64,000 nt of DNA from Achromobacter sp. RTa (GTDB lineage Bacteria; Pseudomonadota; Gammaproteobacteria; Burkholderiales; Burkholderiaceae_B): contig NZ_JPYO01000004.1 of NCBI RefSeq assembly GCF_000757485.1, positions 77,995-141,994 on the forward strand, written 5' to 3'. Below, piece after piece: positions 59,730 to 64,000 of the stretch. Below the pieces are notes generated by a model that worked only from the letters and a program-made list of their open reading frames with translations, searched no databases and had not been told where the DNA came from. Numbering within the stretch: position 1 is the stretch's first letter; the number at the start of each line of letters is the position of its first letter. The translations under genes were made by a program, and so were the position numbers.

Positions 59730-61124
59730 ATGAATTCCGCCTGCCCCCATGCCCCCTCCCTGGATGCCCCACCCGCCGCCGCCGGCTGGCTGCCGCTCGT
59801 CACGCTGGCGATCGGCTTCGTCATGGCCATGCTGGACGTCACCGTCGTCAACGTCGCCCTGCCCAGCATTGCGCTGCAATTCACCGTGCCCCTGACGGAT
59901 CTGGTCTGGATCGTCGATGGCTATACGCTCACCTTCGCCGCCCTGCTCCTCGTCGCGGGCGCGCTGGCCGACCGCTACGGGGCCAAAACCATATACCTGG
60001 CAGGCCTGGGCGTCTTTACCTTTGCGTCCCTGCTTTGCGGCCTGGCGCCGGATGCGGACATCCTCATCCTGGCCCGCATGCTCCAGGGCCTGGGCGCGGC
60101 CTTGTTCATGCCCAGCTCCCTGAGCCTGCTGACCCACGCCTATGACGACGAGCACATGCGCAACCGCATGCTGGCCGCCTGGTCGGCGATCGTGGCGGTA
60201 GCGGGCGCGGCCGGCCCGCTGATGGGCGGCATGCTGATCCACCAGTTCGGCTGGCGCGGGATCTTCCTCATCAATATCCCGCTGGGGATCGTGGGGCTGT
60301 GGCTGGCCCGCCGCCGCATCCAGGCCGCGCCCCGCCGGCCGCGCGCGCTCAATCCGCTGAGCCACCTTCTGGGCATCATCGCGCTGTCTTCGCTGTGCTT
60401 CGCGCTGATCCAGGGCAACGCCTATGGCTGGACCTCCAGCCGCATCGCAATCGCCGCCGCCCTGTTCCTGGGCAGCGCGACGCTGCTGGTCCGGCGCGAG
60501 CGCCGCCACGCCGAGCCCATCATTCCACGCGCGCTTTTCGCAACCACGCAATTCGCGGCGGCCAACGGCATCGGCTTTTTGATCAATCTGGCCTCCTACG
60601 GCCAACTCTTCCTGCTCAGCCTGTTCCTGCAGCAGGCGCGCGGCGCCGACGCCCTTCAGACAGGCATCCAGCTGGTTCCGATGCTGGCGGTATTTTCCAT
60701 CGGCAATCTCATCTCCAGCCGGATGTCGGCGCGCTGGAACGTATCGGCCTCGCTGCTGGGCGGCATGTCGCTTGCCGCGGCCATGAGCGCGGTCGCCATC
60801 TTCACGGTCACGCCGGGCGTTCCTTACTGGCCGTTCGCCGCCATCGTCGCGCTGGCCAACCTCGGCGTGGGCATCGCCGTGCCGGCTATGACCAGCGTAG
60901 TCATGCAGGTATCGGGAAAAAACCATGCGAACAGCGCCGCGGCGACGCTGAACGCCAACCGCCAGTCGGGCGCGCTGGTGGGCGTCGCCTTGATGGGCAC
61001 CATCCTGCACCTCATGCCGGACTGGCGCGGCGCCCTGCCCGTGGCCTATGTGATCATCGCCGCGAGCTATCTGGTGGCCGTGGTTCTGGGATCTCGGCAT
61101 CTGCGCCGCGCCCGGAACGCCTGA
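59730..61124 (+). CDS. MFS transporter of the DHA2 (EmrB/QacA) family
   Basis: The 464-residue protein has 14 likely helices. It has LDVTVVNVALPSIALQF (motif D1), GALADRYGAKTIYLAGLGVF (motif A), and VAVAGAAGPLMGGMLIHQFG (motif C type). It is a proton-driven drug or metabolite exporter at the inner membrane. The gene is divergent from LysR and converges 16 bp from the C39-like gene. Confidence 0.93.
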   Translation: MNSACPHAPSLDAPPAAAGWLPLVTLAIGFVMAMLDVTVVNVALPSIALQFTVPLTDLVWIVDGYTLTFAALLLVAGALADRYGAKTIYLAGLGVFTFASLLCGLAPDADILILARMLQGLGAALFMPSSLSLLTHAYDDEHMRNRMLAAWSAIVAVAGAAGPLMGGMLIHQFGWRGIFLINIPLGIVGLWLARRRIQAAPRRPRALNPLSHLLGIIALSSLCFALIQGNAYGWTSSRIAIAAALFLGSATLLVRRERRHAEPIIPRALFATTQFAAANGIGFLINLASYGQLFLLSLFLQQARGADALQTGIQLVPMLAVFSIGNLISSRMSARWNVSASLLGGMSLAAAMSAVAIFTVTPGVPYWPFAAIVALANLGVGIAVPAMTSVVMQVSGKNHANSAAATLNANRQSGALVGVALMGTILHLMPDWRGALPVAYVIIAASYLVAVVLGSRHLRRARNA

Positions 61125-61139
61125 ACGGCAGCCGTACCC

Positions 61140-61772
61140 TCAAACGGACGCGGCGGGCAGAATGGCCACGCCGCGTCCCGCGAAATAGCGGTCGAACGTG
61201 GCCAGCGGCAATTCGACATCGGCTTGCGAGCCCGGCTCGCCCGAGGGGTTGTGGAACCTCACCGAGCCCGGGGTGGCGCGGGTCAGCAGCACCAGATGCC
61301 CGCCCTTCTTCGGCGGCTCCCTGTCCGGCCAGCGGATCCAGGGATGGACCGAAGCCATGAAGTATTCGGCCTGGCCCATCAACGCGGGCAGTTCATCGGT
61401 CCGCAAGCCCACATGCACCTTGGCGTCCAGGCCGAACACCTCGGCCACGTAGCGCACGAACGGCGCGTATATCATCCCATTGATGCGCTCGCCGTCCACG
61501 GTGTAGGCGCCATAGGGCAAACTGCGGCGCGCCAGCTCCAGGACGGGATGGCGGCCCGCGCCGCGCGCCGCCAGCACCATGTTCAGGCAGGCCATGCCGC
61601 AGACGTGGCTGGCCCAGCGCGCGTACTCATCCACATCGCGCGCGCCAGAATCCCGCCACCCGGGGTCATCGGCCAGCGCCAGCTCGCCACGGATGATCTG
61701 GCCGGCCAAATGCGCCGACGCCCACTGGCAGCAGTACGGCACGGCGGATAGGCGGTCGGGCGTCTCGTGCAT
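61140..61772 (-). CDS. C39-like papain-fold cysteine peptidase
   Basis: The 210-residue protein has the C39-like catalytic arrangement: Cys58 in HVCGMACLNMVLA, His159 in PKKGGHLVLL and Asn175 in FHNPSGEPG. There is no signal peptide, membrane segment or ABC domain, so it is a free-standing cytosolic protease or a related transferase rather than a bacteriocin exporter. The neighbours give no target. A role in peptide processing or an amide-forming reaction is a guess. Confidence 0.8.
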   Translation of the reverse strand: MHETPDRLSAVPYCCQWASAHLAGQIIRGELALADDPGWRDSGARDVDEYARWASHVCGMACLNMVLAARGAGRHPVLELARRSLPYGAYTVDGERINGMIYAPFVRYVAEVFGLDAKVHVGLRTDELPALMGQAEYFMASVHPWIRWPDREPPKKGGHLVLLTRATPGSVRFHNPSGEPGSQADVELPLATFDRYFAGRGVAILPAASV

Positions 61773-61885
61773 CCAGGGGCTCCGGCGAATCAGGGGAAAG
61801 CGTTATCTTGCCCGCGCCCGCTTCGCGTGGCAACGCTCCGGCGTTTGCTTCACAATGCTCCTATCCACGCAACCAGGAGACCCGC

Positions 61886-62836
61886 ATGTCCAGTCCCGCC
61901 ACGCCGCTTCCGCCCGCCATCCGCCGCGTCGCCATCGTGGGCGCCGGCACCATAGGCGCCAGTTGGGCCGCGTTGTTCCTTGCCCGCGGCCTGGAAGTGG
62001 TCGTCAGCGATCCGGCCGCCGACGCCGAATCCCAGACACGGGCCCGCGTGCAGGCCGCCTGGCCCGTGCTGACCGAACTGGGCCGCGTGCTTCCGGACGC
62101 ATCGCCCAGCGCGCTGACGTTTGAACCGGACCTGGAAACGGCGCTGGCCGGCGTGGACTTCGTCCAGGAGAACGGCCCGGAACGCGAAGACTTCAAGACT
62201 GAACTGTTCGCGCGCATGGATGCGGCGCTGCCGCCCCACGTCATCGTCGCATCGAGTTCGTCCGGCCTCATCATGAGCCGCTTGCAGTCGCGCTGCCGGC
62301 ATCCTTCCCGCTTCGTCATCGGGCATCCGTTCAATCCGCCCCACCTGATTCCGCTGGTCGAGGTCGTGGGAGGCGAACAGACATCGGCGGACACGATCGA
62401 CCGCTGCATCGCCTTCTACCGGAACATGGGCAAGTACCCCATCCGCCTGAACAAGGAAGTTCCAGGGCACATCGCAAACCGACTGCAGGCCGCGCTCTGG
62501 CGCGAAGCCATCCATCTGGCGGCCGAAAACGTCGCCAGCGTCGCCGATATCGACGCCGCGGTCTCACAGGGCCCCGGCCTGCGCTGGGCGCTGTTCGGCC
62601 CGCACATGACGTTCAACCTGGGCGGCGGCGAGGGCGGCCTGGCGAATTTCATGAACCATCTGCTCGGCCCCGTGCAAACCTGGTGGGACGATCTGGGCGC
62701 GCCGGACGTTAGCCCCGAACTGCAACAGCGGCTGATCGAGGGCGTCAAGGCCGAGGCGGAAAATCGCAGCATCGCGGACCTGGTCGTGGCCCGGGATGCG
62801 CAGTTGACCGCGCTGCTTAAAACCTTGCAACGCTGA
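61886..62836 (+). CDS. 3-hydroxyacyl-CoA dehydrogenase-family oxidoreductase
   Basis: The 316-residue protein has the NAD loop IVGAGTIGASWAA (19-24 core) and QENGPEREDFKTELFARMDA. The dehydrogenase signature follows (IGHPFNPPHLIPLVEVVGG, with catalytic His). The C-terminal part has NKEVPGHIANRLQAALWREA. AGGAG lies 6 bases before the ATG. The sequence fits L-carnitine dehydrogenase-like and other short 3-hydroxy acid dehydrogenases. It is in tandem with a GNAT gene 47 bp later. Confidence 0.87.
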   Translation: MSSPATPLPPAIRRVAIVGAGTIGASWAALFLARGLEVVVSDPAADAESQTRARVQAAWPVLTELGRVLPDASPSALTFEPDLETALAGVDFVQENGPEREDFKTELFARMDAALPPHVIVASSSSGLIMSRLQSRCRHPSRFVIGHPFNPPHLIPLVEVVGGEQTSADTIDRCIAFYRNMGKYPIRLNKEVPGHIANRLQAALWREAIHLAAENVASVADIDAAVSQGPGLRWALFGPHMTFNLGGGEGGLANFMNHLLGPVQTWWDDLGAPDVSPELQQRLIEGVKAEAENRSIADLVVARDAQLTALLKTLQR

Positions 62837-62883
62837 CCCCGTCCCCAGTCTTCTATTTCATCAATCCCCAGGAATCCATCCGC

Positions 62884-63156
62884 ATGATTTCCGTGACGCA
62901 AGACATCGAACGCTCCCGCTACACGGCCACCGTCGAGGGTGTGCTGTGCGTGCTGGACTACCATCTGCAAGGCACCATCATGACGATCACCCATACGGGC
63001 GTTCCCAGCCAGGTGGGCGGCCGCGGCATCGCCGCGGAACTCACCCGTCATGCGCTGGAGTCTGCGCGCTCCAATGGCTGGAAAGTGCGGCCGCTGTGCT
63101 CGTATGCCGAGGTCTATATGCGTCGCCATCCCGAATACGACGACCTGCGGGCCTGA
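62884..63156 (+). CDS. Small GNAT-family N-acetyltransferase (YjdJ-like)
   Basis: The 90-residue protein has the minimal acetyl-CoA fold: TITHTGVPSQVGGRGIAAEL carries the R/Q-x-x-G-x-G/A loop. WKVRPLCSYAEVYMRRHPEY follows. This is the yeast/bacterial GCN5-like short form. The acceptor is unknown. Confidence 0.85.
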   Translation: MISVTQDIERSRYTATVEGVLCVLDYHLQGTIMTITHTGVPSQVGGRGIAAELTRHALESARSNGWKVRPLCSYAEVYMRRHPEYDDLRA

Positions 63157-63176
63157 AAGGCGGCGGCGCACTCATC

Positions 63177-63581
63177 GTGGCAAAACTTCCAACCCAAGCC
63201 GCCTCGGCCTGCCCTTGCGGCGGCCCCAGGAACTATGCCGATTGCTGCGGCCGCTGGCACGACGGGCCGCTCGCCATGCAGGCGCCCACCGCCGAAGCGT
63301 TGATGCGCTCGCGCTACAGCGCCTTCGTGCTGGACAAGCTGCCCTATCTGCTCGCTACCTGGCATTCCAGCACTCGCCCCGCGGCGCTCGAACCCAATCC
63401 TCCCGACCTGAAGTGGCTGGGGTTGGCGGTCAAGAAAGCGCAGGTACAGGACGCGGATCACGCCACCGTGGAATTCGTCGCCCGCAGCCGCCAGGCCGGC
63501 CGCGCCCACCGCCTGCACGAACTCAGCCGCTTCGTGCGGGAAGACGGCAGGTGGTATTACGTGGACGGCGATCTGAACTGA
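63177..63581 (+). CDS. YchJ-family (UPF0225) SEC-C metal-binding protein
   Basis: The 134-residue protein has the SEC-C zinc motif CPCGGPRNYADCCGRWH, then AEALMRSRYSAFVLDKLPYL and an NTF2-like C-terminal part (HELSRFVREDGRWYYVDGD). A GTG at 63177 is the likely start; there is no strong ribosome site. The role of the family is unknown. Confidence 0.86.
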   Translation: MAKLPTQAASACPCGGPRNYADCCGRWHDGPLAMQAPTAEALMRSRYSAFVLDKLPYLLATWHSSTRPAALEPNPPDLKWLGLAVKKAQVQDADHATVEFVARSRQAGRAHRLHELSRFVREDGRWYYVDGDLN

Positions 63582-63591
63582 ACGCCGTCCA

Positions 63592-64000
63592 TCACGCGGC
63601 CTCGGGCAGGCCGGCGCGGCCGATGGCTTGCTTCAGCGCCTCCACCAGATGCTGTTCCGCCGCGCTCAGCGTGCGCGGGTTCCCGACGATAGCCAGTTCC
63701 GTCGGCGGCACCGGCGCAAAACCCGTCTCCTCATCCAGCACCTCATGCGTATCGAGGCGCGCAAACGCCGGCAATAGGCTGACGCCGAGCCCGGCGGCGA
63801 CCGCGGCCTGCACTCCCGACAGGCTGGGGCTGTGATACGCGATATGCCACGGCCGGCCTGCGCTCTCCAAGGCGTAGATCACGCGCTTGCGATAGATACA
63901 GCCTTGCGGAAACAGGACCAGCGGCACCGAGGCGCACTCCTGAAACCGCTGCCCGCCGCCCACCCACAGCAATTTCTCCGGCCAGGCCGCAAGGCACGGC
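63592..64000 (-). CDS. LysR-family regulator, C-terminal part (gene runs off the window)
   Basis: The frame continues without a stop to the window end. The visible 136 residues (LAAWPEKLLWVGGGQRFQEC, VPLVLFPQGCIYRKRVIYAL, VQAAVAAGLGVSLLPAFARL) are the second half of a LysR effector-binding domain. The DNA-binding part lies beyond position 64000. It converges with ychJ. Confidence 0.88.
   Translation of the reverse strand, partial: PCLAAWPEKLLWVGGGQRFQECASVPLVLFPQGCIYRKRVIYALESAGRPWHIAYHSPSLSGVQAAVAAGLGVSLLPAFARLDTHEVLDEETGFAPVPPTELAIVGNPRTLSAAEQHLVEALKQAIGRAGLPEAA

Noticed and set aside
61140-61772. Bacteriocin exporter/processing protease
   Set aside because: No membrane or ABC domain and no double-glycine leader peptide gene nearby.
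1-64000. tRNA or rRNA genes, insertion sequences, prophage genes
   Set aside because: I looked along the gaps and saw no cloverleaf-like sequence, rRNA core, transposase signature or phage structural gene. A covariance-model scan would be needed to exclude small RNAs.

Overview
The window is GC-rich, densely coded DNA from a betaproteobacterium of the order Burkholderiales, most likely family Alcaligenaceae (Bordetella/Achromobacter type). The reasons are the conserved leuS-lptE-holA-proA block, an HU-type histone-like protein with a Lys/Ala/Pro-rich tail like Bordetella BpH2, a Bug/TctC solute receptor beside a CaiB and a MaoC gene, many LysR regulators, and a repeat family at 1-284 and 30676-30895. 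This placement rests on recognition, not on a database search. I saw no rRNA, tRNA, CRISPR array, transposase or phage gene.

Layout. 1-284: 82-bp tandem repeats. 317-1932: alpha/beta hydrolase divergent from a CGNR regulator, with paired operator-like dyads between them. 1957-4314: remnant of an oxidoreductase gene, an orphan FecI/FecR pair without receptor, and an FMN-binding PPOX protein, with two Fur-box-like sites. 4499-6761: NfeD protease plus slipin/QmcA membrane pair. 6793-24810: a GntR regulator divergent from 17 co-directional genes. These encode the PxpA/B/C set (5-oxoprolinase-type), a dipeptide-type ABC transporter, an M20 carbamoylase-type amidohydrolase, a 2-hydroxyacid dehydrogenase, an N-formylglutamate amidohydrolase-type enzyme, biotin carboxylase with a biotinylatable carrier and a second carrier lacking the biotin lysine, two aminotransferases, a RidA protein and an atypical DHDPS-family enzyme. 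24827-30667: LysR-controlled tartrate/malate dehydrogenase, then LysR, CoA-transferase, MaoC and Bug receptor. 30907-36474: tandem tautomerase, proVWX osmoprotectant transporter, cyclopropane fatty acid synthase. 36628-48094: Bcr/CflA efflux, rpmB-rpmG, a branched-chain-type ABC transporter with fused permease and no LivF, SulP transporter, phosphonopyruvate hydrolase, hemerythrin, DD-carboxypeptidase, histone-like protein. 48234-57205: MarR/MFS pair, leuS-lptE-holA-proA, small membrane protein, hydratase. 57247-64000: amidase, LysR/MFS pair, C39-like protease, 3-hydroxyacyl-CoA dehydrogenase-type enzyme, GNAT, YchJ and a truncated LysR.

The best candidate for an undescribed system is 6793-24810. 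It holds all the pieces of a split urea-carboxylase-like enzyme (biotin carboxylase, BCCP, AHS1, AHS2) with the PxpA hydrolase, a transporter and downstream amidohydrolase, aminotransferase and aldolase-family genes. I infer an inducible route for taking up and degrading a cyclic amide or ureide (pyroglutamate- or hydantoin-like). The substrate cannot be read from the sequence.
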